Below are positions 8,855 to 16,518 of a DNA stretch of 64,000 nucleotides, piece after piece. Source of the stretch: Alphaproteobacteria bacterium (GTDB taxonomy: Bacteria; Pseudomonadota; Alphaproteobacteria; Rhodobacterales; Rhodobacteraceae). Under the pieces are notes generated by a model, which made no database searches, was not told the DNA's origin, and was given only the letters and a program-made list of their open reading frames with translations. The stretch lies in NCBI GenBank assembly GCA_030427405.1, contig JAUHXK010000008.1, forward strand, positions 62,001 to 126,000, written 5' to 3'. The translations under genes were made by a program, and so were the position numbers. The number at the start of each line of letters is the position of its first letter. The first letter of the stretch is position 1.

Positions 8855-8901
8855 CAAAATGTTCAAATTGGTATTCAATACTTACAAAACGGGAAAAGTT
8901 G

Positions 8902-9330
8902 ATGGACGAACTGGACAATCGCCTGCTCAGCGCATTGCACCGGGACGCCCGCGCGTCGTTGTCCGAGCTGGCGCAACAGCTTGGTGTCACCCGCACGACG
9001 GTGCGAAGCAGGATGCAGCGTCTCAAACAATCGGGCGAGATCGTGGGCTTTACCGTCCTGACCCGCCGCAACGTGGCGCAAAGCCCGGTTCGCGGCCTGA
9101 TGATGCTTGAGATCGAGGGGCGCGGCACCGAACGGATCATGGCCCGAATTGCCGCCATGCGACAGGTTCGGGCCGTTCATTCGACCAATGGGGGCTGGGA
9201 CCTGATCGCCGAAATCGGGGCGGATACGCTTGCGGAACTGGATGAGGTTCTGTTCTTGATCCGGCGCATGGAAGGCGTCACCCGATCCGAGACGAACCTG
9301 CTGCTTTCAACGCGCAAGGGCCGATACTAG
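8902..9330 (+). CDS. Lrp/AsnC family transcriptional regulator
   Basis: A 142-residue DNA-binding regulator. The N-terminal winged helix-turn-helix (MDELDNRLLSALHRDARASLSELAQQLGVTRTTV is its span, residues 1-34) is followed by the RAM ligand-binding domain with the VHSTNGGWDLIAEI strand pattern. The start at 8902 aligns with the family; an extension upstream to 8836 would run through the inverted repeat and is rejected. It is divergent from arginase and ornithine cyclodeaminase. Regulators in this position typically activate these genes in response to arginine or ornithine; here this is inferred from location only. Confidence 0.9.
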   Translation: MDELDNRLLSALHRDARASLSELAQQLGVTRTTVRSRMQRLKQSGEIVGFTVLTRRNVAQSPVRGLMMLEIEGRGTERIMARIAAMRQVRAVHSTNGGWDLIAEIGADTLAELDEVLFLIRRMEGVTRSETNLLLSTRKGRY

Positions 9331-9476
9331 ACCCGCGCGCAAACCACGGGGTCGCGGTTCTTTGAGCTTGGGTAAAAATGTGCCAGTCTTCTGCGACATG
9401 CCAGCAGGGCCTGCAATCGGCAAACGAAACAAGTCAACCGGTCACGGGTTGGCGATAAGGGGCAGGGACGGTATCG

Positions 9477-12086
9477 ATGACAATGCAAGATCCGGGCGAA
9501 CAGACGCGGGCACAGGTTTTGACGGCGCGCGTCGCGGGAATGCTGGAAAAGCCAGTGGTACGACTTGCCATCCCGATCCTGATCACGCTGATTGCGTTGA
9601 TGGTCCTGCATGACCTGTCCGCGCATGTGAAATGGTCTGACGTCAAGGCGGATATTGCCGGCACGTCGTGGAAGCTGATGTTCTTTGCCCTGTGCTGGAC
9701 GGCGTTCAGTTTTGTTTCGCTGTCCTTATATGACGTCTTTGCCGTTCAAAGCGTGGCGGGCGGAAAGGTCCCGTTGCCGGTGGCCGGGATGGCCGGGGCA
9801 AGCGGGTATGCCGTGTCCAACTGTCTGGGGTTTTCCTATATCACCGGAACGGCAATCCGGTACCGGATCTACGCGTCGCTTGGGTTGGACCTGGCCCGTG
9901 TGGCCGGTGTAATCGCGACGTCCTGGGTTGCATTCTGGATGGGCCTGATCCTGGTCCTAGGGATTTTGCTTGCGCTGCATCCTGACGGGATTTCGCGGGT
10001 TGTCCCGATCTCGGGCGCGGCGGAAACCGCGATTGGGGTTGGCCTGTTGGTGGCGCTGGCGGGGCTGTTTGCCTGGCTGTCCACAGGCGGGCGCCGCCTG
10101 TCCGTTGCCGGTATGGGGTTTGACCTGCCCGGCGGGCGGCTTGCCGGGCTGTTGACACTGGCGGCGGTGGGCGATTTGTTCGGGGCTTCGATGGCGCTTT
10201 ACGTGCTGATGCCCAACGACCTGGGCGTAGGGTTTCCGTATTTCTTTACCATCTACATTGCCGCCATTGCCGTCGGAATCCTGAGCCATGCACCCGGTGG
10301 GATCGGCGTGTTCGAGGCAACGCTGATCGCCGGGTTGGGCGCGTCGGGGCGGTCGGACGTCATCGCCGCGCTGTTGCTTTACCGTTTGGTCTACACCTTC
10401 CTGCCCTTTGCCGTGGCAAGCCTGTCCATCGCCGTTGCCTGGGCCATGACCCGGCGGCAGCAGATCGGCGGTGCAGCCACCTGGGTCTATCGCGTCATCC
10501 GCCCCATCGTTCCGATGGTTGCGGCGGGCATATCGGCACTGGCCGGGGTGATCCTGCTTGTCTCGGGCACATTGCCCACCAGCAGCAAGGCGCTGGGCGT
10601 GCTGCGTGAGGTCCTGCCGCTGTCCTTTGTCGAGGCATCGCATCTGTTGGGCAGTGCTGTCGGCGTTTTGCTGATCCTTGTGTCGCGCGGATTGTTTCGC
10701 AAACTCTACCGTGCATGGATCGTCGCCATGTTGCTGATGCTTGTGGGGTTCGTCGCATCCCTGACCCGCGGGCTGGACACGCACGAGGCGCTGTCCATGC
10801 TGACAACAATTGCTTTGCTGGGTCTGTTTCGCGGTGCGTTCTACCGTGTCAGCGGCGCGTCGATCTTTCGTCTGAATATCCCATGGCTTGTCAGCGTTAT
10901 TGCCCTGCTGGCGGTGGTGTTCTGGATCGGATTGTTCGCATATTCGCATGTAGACTACGACAATGCGCTGTGGTGGCAGTTCGCATGGAATGGTGATGCG
11001 TCGCGCTTTTTACGCTCCAGCCTGGTGGTGGCTGTCATTGTGGGCATCGTCGCCGTCACGTCGTTGTTTGGCCGCGACGTTCCGCAGGTGACACGCACCC
11101 AGATCCCGCCGGTGGTCGAACGCCTTGTCATGCAAAGCGAAGATACCGAGTCGCAGATATCGCTGACGGGGGACAAGCAGTTCCTGATCGCGCCGGATGA
11201 CAGCGCCTTTGTTGCCTATGCCGACACGGGTGTTGCGCTGATTTCCAAGGGCGAACCCGTGGGCGATGAAAAAGCCGGTGAGCAGTTGATCTGGCAATTG
11301 CGGGAAATGGCCGACCGCGAGGGCAAGCTGTGCGCCTTTTACAGCGTTTCGACCCGCTACCTGCCGACCTTTCTGGATATGGGGCTGTCGATCCTGAAAA
11401 TCGGCGAGGTTGCCCGCGTGTCGCTGACCGGGTTTTCGCTGGATGGAAAGTCGCGAAAACGCTTCCGCCAGGCCAAGAACCGGGCTGAGCGGGACGGCTA
11501 TGTCTTCGAGATCATCCCCAAGGAAGACCTGGCGCCGGTCTTGCCCGAACTGCGCGGGATATCCGACAAGTGGTTGTCCGGAAAAGCGGGGGCAGAGAAG
11601 GGATTTGCCCTTGGTGGCTTTGACGACGCGTACCTGTCCTATTTCGATCACGCGGTTCTCAGGGATGGTGCAACAGGTCGGATCATGGCCTTTGCCAACC
11701 TGTTCCAGGGCGGCAATAAATCCGAATTGTCGCTGGACCTGATGCGTTATGACCCCGAAAGCCCCAGTTTCGTTATGGACGCCCTGTTTGCCGAGATGAT
11801 GGTTTGGGGCGCAGATCAGGGGTTCCGGTGGTTTTCTCTGGGCGCGGCGCCGTTTTCAGGGATCGAAAACCGGCAATTGGCGTCGCTGTGGAACCGCATT
11901 GGCGGTTTCGTTTACGAACATGGAGAACAGTTCTATCATTTCGAAGGCCTTCGGTCCTTTAAGCAGAAATTCGACCCGGAATGGAGCCCGAACTATCTTG
12001 CAAGCCCGGGTGGGCTGGCCGCGCCGCGCATTCTTTACGAGGTCAATATCCTGATCTCGGGCGGATTGCGGGGCCTGACCAAATAG
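9477..12086 (+). CDS. mprF: MprF-like lysylphosphatidylglycerol flippase/synthetase
   Basis: An 869-residue inner-membrane protein. The N-terminal 520 or so residues form about 14 helices matching the flippase part, with the conserved SHAPGGIGVFEA motif near residue 270. The C-terminal 300 residues are a cytosolic DUF2156 aminoacyltransferase domain (SRKRFRQAKNRAERDGY, then the GAAPFSGIENR segment). Known homologues move an aminoacyl group from charged tRNA to phosphatidylglycerol and flip the product, lowering surface negative charge and giving resistance to cationic peptides. Whether lysine, alanine or another residue is transferred cannot be told. It ends 3 bases from the converging outer-membrane channel gene. 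Confidence 0.88.
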   Translation: MTMQDPGEQTRAQVLTARVAGMLEKPVVRLAIPILITLIALMVLHDLSAHVKWSDVKADIAGTSWKLMFFALCWTAFSFVSLSLYDVFAVQSVAGGKVPLPVAGMAGASGYAVSNCLGFSYITGTAIRYRIYASLGLDLARVAGVIATSWVAFWMGLILVLGILLALHPDGISRVVPISGAAETAIGVGLLVALAGLFAWLSTGGRRLSVAGMGFDLPGGRLAGLLTLAAVGDLFGASMALYVLMPNDLGVGFPYFFTIYIAAIAVGILSHAPGGIGVFEATLIAGLGASGRSDVIAALLLYRLVYTFLPFAVASLSIAVAWAMTRRQQIGGAATWVYRVIRPIVPMVAAGISALAGVILLVSGTLPTSSKALGVLREVLPLSFVEASHLLGSAVGVLLILVSRGLFRKLYRAWIVAMLLMLVGFVASLTRGLDTHEALSMLTTIALLGLFRGAFYRVSGASIFRLNIPWLVSVIALLAVVFWIGLFAYSHVDYDNALWWQFAWNGDASRFLRSSLVVAVIVGIVAVTSLFGRDVPQVTRTQIPPVVERLVMQSEDTESQISLTGDKQFLIAPDDSAFVAYADTGVALISKGEPVGDEKAGEQLIWQLREMADREGKLCAFYSVSTRYLPTFLDMGLSILKIGEVARVSLTGFSLDGKSRKRFRQAKNRAERDGYVFEIIPKEDLAPVLPELRGISDKWLSGKAGAEKGFALGGFDDAYLSYFDHAVLRDGATGRIMAFANLFQGGNKSELSLDLMRYDPESPSFVMDALFAEMMVWGADQGFRWFSLGAAPFSGIENRQLASLWNRIGGFVYEHGEQFYHFEGLRSFKQKFDPEWSPNYLASPGGLAAPRILYEVNILISGGLRGLTK

Positions 12087-12089
12087 GCG

Positions 12090-13676
12090 TCAGTTCAGGC
12101 TTGCGCGTGTTGGCGATTTCTCAAGCAGGTCGCCCCAATCGGTGCGATAGGCCATTTCCGCCAAAACGGTTTGCGGCAGAAATTCCTGATTTTGGCGGAT
12201 CTGCCAGCCGCCGCCCAGCCCTTTGTAGACGGCCACCAGATTGCTTGAGACCTGCTGACGGGCTTCGATCAGGTTGGCTTGCGACCGCAGCAACGCGGTT
12301 TGGGTGTTCAGAATACGGGAATAGCTTGCAATCCCGTCGCGATATTGACTGACTGCGATTTCCGCCGCCTTGCGCGAAGCTGTGACGCTGTTTTGGTAAA
12401 ACCCGACCTGTTTGCGGGCCTGCGCATAGGCGACCATTGCGCTTTCGACCTCGGAATAGGCGGTCAGAACGGTGTTCTGGTAGTTTGCGATCAGCGCCTG
12501 ATAGGCCGCATCCTGCGCGCGTACATTGTTCTTGATCCGGCCGTAATTCAGGACGTTCCAGACCACACCGGCATTGGCCAGCCCGGTCGTGCTGTTGGAA
12601 CTGAACAGGTCGCGCCCACCCGATGCCTGCAACCCGACCGAGCCGGACAGGATGAATTGCGGGTAGAGGTCGGCCATGGCAATGCCCACCTGTGCCGATT
12701 GCGTGGCGGCCGCCAGCTCGGCCGCGCGCACGTCGGGGCGGCGGCGCAGCAGTTCGGCAGGAACGCCAACTGCGACATTGGCGCGGGCTGATGGGATGCG
12801 GCCGGAATTGCCCAGCAGGCTGGTCATGCGCGACGGCGGTGCCCCAAGCAACACGGCCAGCGCGTTCTTGGCTTGTTGCAGGTCGCTTTCCAGGGTCGGT
12901 ACCAACGCTTGGGTGTTGTTCAGAAACGCGGTGGATTCCTGGACGTCCAGTTCGGTCGTGACGCCATTGTTGAACCGCAATTCCGTCAGGTCGGTCGACG
13001 CTTGCTGCAGCTGAATGTTTTCGCGTGCAACCGCCAGCGATTCCTGCAAGGCGCGGATGTTGATGTACAGGGCGGCAACGTCACCGGTAAGCGTCACCAG
13101 CGCGTCGTCATAATTTGCCACCTGCAGCGCCAGGTTGGACCTTGCCGCTTGTACGCCGCGTCGCTGCGCGCCCCAGACATCCAGTTCCCATTGTGCGTCA
13201 AAACCGACTTGCGAGGTCGAAAACTCGGTGTCCAGAGGGATGATCCGGTTGATATCCGCAATCGGCCCCAGGTTGTCGCTGATTTGCCGCCGCTGTAATG
13301 ACCCGCCCACAGCCTGTGACTGCGGATACAGTTCGCCAAAGGCGATCCCCAGCTGTGCCCGCGCTTGCAGGACACGCGCGCCGGCCACCTGCAGCGACAG
13401 GTTCTGGGCATAGGCCTCGGCCACCAGCTTGTTCAGCGTGGGGTCGTTGAAGGTCTCCCACCATTTTACGACCGGCGCGCTGCGCGATGTCAGGCCGCTG
13501 CCCTGGCTGACGCTGGGGCTGTTCACCTCGATCCACTGTTTGACGACCGGCGAATTGGGGCGCACGAAATCCGGCCCGACGGGGGCGCAGGCGACCATGA
13601 ACGCCAGGCACAGCGCGCCGCCCAGTCCTGCCCGGAAGTAGCGCTTTTTCGGTCTGGCTGCTGTGGCCCCTGTCAT
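12090..13676 (-). CDS. Outer-membrane efflux channel lipoprotein (TolC/NodT family)
   Basis: A 528-residue OMF channel. The signal sequence ends in a lipobox-like LAFMVAC (Cys at about residue 30), so it is probably a lipoprotein. Two TolC-type repeats follow, with characteristic coiled-coil helices (VAGARVLQARAQLG; then the RRPDVRAAELAAATQSAQVGIAMADLYP region that defines NodT-type members). It lies 11 bases after the HlyD-type gene, so channel and adaptor are made together. No inner-membrane transporter of RND, MFS or ABC type is in this operon; the nearest RND pump (18170-22489) has no channel of its own and could share this one (inference). Confidence 0.92.
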   Translation of the reverse strand: MTGATAARPKKRYFRAGLGGALCLAFMVACAPVGPDFVRPNSPVVKQWIEVNSPSVSQGSGLTSRSAPVVKWWETFNDPTLNKLVAEAYAQNLSLQVAGARVLQARAQLGIAFGELYPQSQAVGGSLQRRQISDNLGPIADINRIIPLDTEFSTSQVGFDAQWELDVWGAQRRGVQAARSNLALQVANYDDALVTLTGDVAALYINIRALQESLAVARENIQLQQASTDLTELRFNNGVTTELDVQESTAFLNNTQALVPTLESDLQQAKNALAVLLGAPPSRMTSLLGNSGRIPSARANVAVGVPAELLRRRPDVRAAELAAATQSAQVGIAMADLYPQFILSGSVGLQASGGRDLFSSNSTTGLANAGVVWNVLNYGRIKNNVRAQDAAYQALIANYQNTVLTAYSEVESAMVAYAQARKQVGFYQNSVTASRKAAEIAVSQYRDGIASYSRILNTQTALLRSQANLIEARQQVSSNLVAVYKGLGGGWQIRQNQEFLPQTVLAEMAYRTDWGDLLEKSPTRASLN

Positions 13677-13687
13677 GGTGCGCGTCC

Positions 13688-14833
13688 TCAGATATCAAGT
13701 GGCCGGATGAAATTGGCGAAAGAGTAGAGGCGGATGTTGATGCGCCTCAGGAACTCGAAACTTTTGCCCTGGCCCGTATAGATTGCCACGGCCGCATGGC
13801 CCCCGGCGGGAAAAGTGTGCCCCTCAGGGACATCGACCGATATTTGCACCGCAATCCGACCGGGCAGCTTTGGCAGTTCAAAACCCGGCAGGCGACCAGA
13901 CGGCAGGTATTGCCCCTGGCGGGTGGCCCACCAAATCGCCTCGACCTTGCCGGTCAGGATTTCACCGGGATAGAGGTCCAGCGCCACTTCGACCGGTTGT
14001 CCGGGTTCAACGAATTTCAGGTTCTGCTGCCGATACGTGGCCAGGATATAGGGGCTGTCCTCGGTCACGAAACTGGCGATTGCCCCAAGGCGGACATCCC
14101 CGACGACCAGCCCGGGACGCGCCTGTTGCGAGACGATCATGCCATTTTCGGGGGCGTAGATCGTCGTGTTTTCAAGGAAATACTCGGCCTGAGCCAACTG
14201 GGCCTGGGCTTGCAGAATGCCGGTATTCACGCCGTCGATCTGCGAGGCCACGGCCAGGTTGGCCTTTTCCAGATTGGCTTCGGCCTCTTTGACCTGTGCC
14301 TCGTCCTCGGTGACCTGCTCGTTCCAGCGGTCCAGCTCGTCCTGACGCGCGCCACCGGCTGGAACCAGGTTTTCGTACCTTTGCTGCTGGGTCAGCGCAT
14401 AGGCCAGTTGCGCATTGGCGCGCTCGATCGCTTCGGTCGCCGCCACTACGTCCTGTTCAAGAATTTTTGCGTTTTGCTCTGCCGCCACAAGCTGGGCCTT
14501 GGCGTTGTCCACCGCCAGCGAAAACACGGTATCGTCAAAACGGTACAGCGGATCCCCCTTGGTGATCTGGGTATTGGGTTCGACCAGAACTTCGGTAAGA
14601 ATGGTCGGCTGGGTCAGCTTGGGTACGATCTGGATCGTTGACCGCACCACATGACTGTCGACCGAGAAGGGTTGAAAAAACCGTAGCGCCACCAGAAAGA
14701 TCAGCAAAAGATGGGCGCCGACCCAAAAGGAAACGACCCCCCAGACGATATTGAACTTCAGCCATTGGGCCTTGAAGAAAATGAACCATACGAAAATGAT
14801 GTAGAACAGCGTGATGCCGACGGCGACAAACAT
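13688..14833 (-). CDS. HlyD-family membrane fusion protein, YiaV-like
   Basis: A 381-residue periplasmic adaptor anchored by two N-terminal helices (about residues 4-22 and 30-51), which is the YiaV/YibH arrangement rather than the single anchor of RND adaptors. Then come a biotinyl-lipoyl half-motif, a long coiled coil (about residues 110-215, rich in Ala, Gln and Glu), the second lipoyl half (IYAPENGMIVSQQARPG) and a beta-barrel. It follows the DUF3302 gene by 21 bases, as yiaV does with yiaW in enterobacteria, and is followed by an outer-membrane channel. AAAGGAAA precedes the ATG. Substrate unknown. Confidence 0.88.
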   Translation of the reverse strand: MFVAVGITLFYIIFVWFIFFKAQWLKFNIVWGVVSFWVGAHLLLIFLVALRFFQPFSVDSHVVRSTIQIVPKLTQPTILTEVLVEPNTQITKGDPLYRFDDTVFSLAVDNAKAQLVAAEQNAKILEQDVVAATEAIERANAQLAYALTQQQRYENLVPAGGARQDELDRWNEQVTEDEAQVKEAEANLEKANLAVASQIDGVNTGILQAQAQLAQAEYFLENTTIYAPENGMIVSQQARPGLVVGDVRLGAIASFVTEDSPYILATYRQQNLKFVEPGQPVEVALDLYPGEILTGKVEAIWWATRQGQYLPSGRLPGFELPKLPGRIAVQISVDVPEGHTFPAGGHAAVAIYTGQGKSFEFLRRINIRLYSFANFIRPLDI

Positions 14834-14854
14834 GTTGATCGGTTTCCTTTGGCT

Positions 14855-15217
14855 TCAGCTTTTCTGATTTTCGTCGGTATCCAGGCTATCCTGGTATTCG
14901 GGCTTGACCGTGCCACCCAGACGCTTGATTTCCTTGCGGATTGCCTCGCGTTCGTCATCGGGCATGCGCCGCATGTCGACCGTGACGCCATCATGGAATG
15001 CCCAGATAAAGGCGTGGACCCAGGGCACAATTGCCAGAAACCCCATCCAACCCATGATCTTGACCGCTTCGGCATGGGGATGGTTGCGCTTGATGGCAAT
15101 CCGACCCGGCAGTCCCATCAGAAACAGGAACAGGCCCATCACGGCAGCCAGCAGCAGGATAAGTGCCACGAAAGTCAGGTAGTCGTAGTAGCCAAGCGGC
15201 TGCCCCAAAAGTCCCAT
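14855..15217 (-). CDS. DUF3302 inner-membrane protein, YiaW-like
   Basis: A 120-residue protein with two membrane helices (about residues 12-35 and 54-72) and a charged C-terminal tail. The YYDYLTFVALILLL start and the GLPGRIAIKRNHPHAEAV loop between helices are DUF3302 features. GGCAGGAGG precedes the ATG. In enterobacteria this family is encoded next to the HlyD-type yiaV, and the same pairing is seen here with an added outer-membrane channel. Its biochemical role is not known; it may be an accessory or replacement inner-membrane component of the export assembly (inference). Confidence 0.85.
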   Translation of the reverse strand: MGLLGQPLGYYDYLTFVALILLLAAVMGLFLFLMGLPGRIAIKRNHPHAEAVKIMGWMGFLAIVPWVHAFIWAFHDGVTVDMRRMPDDEREAIRKEIKRLGGTVKPEYQDSLDTDENQKS

Positions 15218-15250
15218 TTTCTTGCCTCCTGCCGGATGGTTGTCCCATCC

Positions 15251-15400
15251 TCAGTTGTTGGTGCCCGGTTCGTCAATGAGTTTATGGCGTGTTGACGGGT
15301 GTGCGCAGACGGTTGGACCACATTCTGACAGGGCAGGGACCGCGCTCAGCGCCGCAAGCTCTATCACGGCTGTGAGCCGCGCGAACAAAAGCGCTATCAT
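15251..15400 (-). CDS. Possible small membrane or secreted protein upstream of DUF3302 gene
   Basis: A 49-codon frame starting at 15400 (MIALLFARLTAVIELAAL) with a strong purine-rich site, GGGAGGGGAGGA, ending 7 bases before its ATG. The N-terminal 25 residues are hydrophobic enough for a signal peptide or single helix; the rest is short and polar with two cysteines. It ends 33 bases before the DUF3302 start and runs the same way. I do not recognise a family. The ribosome site is the main support; it could also be a non-conserved leader frame. Confidence 0.42.
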   Translation of the reverse strand: MIALLFARLTAVIELAALSAVPALSECGPTVCAHPSTRHKLIDEPGTNN

Positions 15401-15513
15401 GGCTCGGTCCTCCCCTCCCGTGCGACGACTGCGGAATGACTTGATACTGTCAGGCCCAATGAGGTGTGGCAAGAACAGCCTGGGGTTGAAGGCCGTTCAA
15501 TGCAATCCGCCGG

Positions 15514-16275
15514 TCAGTCACACAGCGCAACGGTCGTTTTCCATTGCCGGCAGAGCGCCTGTAGATCGTCGGTCAGCGGCAGATCGGTATAGAACGTATC
15601 GATCTCGGACAATGACGCGATACGCGCAGGGGCAGTGCGCGCGAATTTGGACTGGTCCGCAACCAGGCAGGTCTTGCGCGACTGTGCGATGATGGTCTGG
15701 CTGACATGGACTTCCTGAAAGTCGAAATCCAGCAAGTCGCCCTGTTGATCCAGCGCCGAGCACCCGATGATCGCATGGTCAAATTTGAACTGTTCGATCG
15801 TTGAAACCGTCAAATGTCCGATCAGGCCGCCATCGGACCGGCGCAGGACACCACCGGCCACGACTATCCTGCAATCGGGGTTGGCGACGAGGATATTGGC
15901 GACGTTCATGTTGTTCGTCACGACCATCAGGTTCTTGTGCCCGATCAGTTGGCGCGCGACAGCCTCGGTCGAGGTGCCGATATTCATGAAGACCGAAGCG
16001 CCATCGGGGATATCGGCGGCGCATCGTTTGGCAATGCGTTCCTTGGCATCTTCGTGCAGACCACGCCGATCCTCGTACCCGATATTCGAAACCCCGGACC
16101 GCAGCACCGCGCCACCGTGGACGCGGTCCAGCTTTCCGGCTTCGGACAGTTCCGCCAGGTCGCGGCGAATGGTCTGGACGGTGACGCCGAACGTCTCGGC
16201 AAGGTCCTCGACCGCAACGCGCCCCTTGGCCTTTGCAATTTCAAGAATATCCGACTGGCGAAAGGACAAGGACAC
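15514..16275 (-). CDS. glpR: DeoR/GlpR-family repressor of glycerol-3-phosphate genes
   Basis: A 253-residue regulator. The N-terminal winged helix-turn-helix (residues 5-58, with FGVTVQTIRRDLAELSEAGKLDRVHGGA) is the DeoR signature; the C-terminal sugar-phosphate-binding domain contains FMNIGTSTEAVARQL and VVAGGVLRRSDGGLIG. The start is a GTG at 16275 preceded by GGAG. It is divergent from glpD, and AAACGAA-type words stand in the shared 243-base region. Together this supports a repressor that is released by glycerol-3-phosphate, as known for GlpR. Confidence 0.9.
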   Translation of the reverse strand: MSLSFRQSDILEIAKAKGRVAVEDLAETFGVTVQTIRRDLAELSEAGKLDRVHGGAVLRSGVSNIGYEDRRGLHEDAKERIAKRCAADIPDGASVFMNIGTSTEAVARQLIGHKNLMVVTNNMNVANILVANPDCRIVVAGGVLRRSDGGLIGHLTVSTIEQFKFDHAIIGCSALDQQGDLLDFDFQEVHVSQTIIAQSRKTCLVADQSKFARTAPARIASLSEIDTFYTDLPLTDDLQALCRQWKTTVALCD

Positions 16276-16305
16276 GAGGGGCTCCGATATGCGGCAGGGC
16301 GTAGG

Positions 16306-16319
16306 TTCGTTTTTGTTCG
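16306..16319. promoter_or_regulatory. Candidate GlpR operator, glpR side
   Basis: TTCGTTTTTGTTCG contains two tandem TTCG-T words in the order opposite to those near glpD. Such TTTCGTT/AACGAAA words are the usual recognition unit of DeoR-family repressors. It lies 31 bases upstream of the glpR GTG, suggesting autoregulation. Confidence 0.42.
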
Positions 16320-16440
16320 GATTTGGCCGCGTGGCAAGCCCATCTGGAAAGTTTACGGGGGTTTCTGTGATAATTTTGCGCGGAAAGCGGCCGTAGTAGC
16401 TGCTTGGAGCATGTCCCGCGCGACGCGCAAAAGCGAAGAT

Positions 16441-16469
16441 AAACGAAAAATAAGCTTGACGAAACGAAG
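16441..16469. promoter_or_regulatory. Candidate GlpR operator cluster, glpD side
   Basis: Three AACGAA-type words occur in 29 bases: AAACGAA at 16441-16447 and GACGAAACGAA at 16459-16469, about 50-80 bases before the glpD start. They match, in inverted sense, the TTCGTTT words on the glpR side. A looping or two-promoter repression arrangement is inferred. Confidence 0.45.
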
Positions 16470-16518
16470 CCCTGCACGGTTAATGCGCGCGACTTTCCAA
16501 TCAGGGAATCGTTTAGGA

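Noticed and set aside
15814-16518. N-terminal extension of GlpD by about 235 residues
   Set aside because: It is antisense to glpR and crosses the divergent promoter; the dinucleotide-binding motif of GlpD begins just after 16519.
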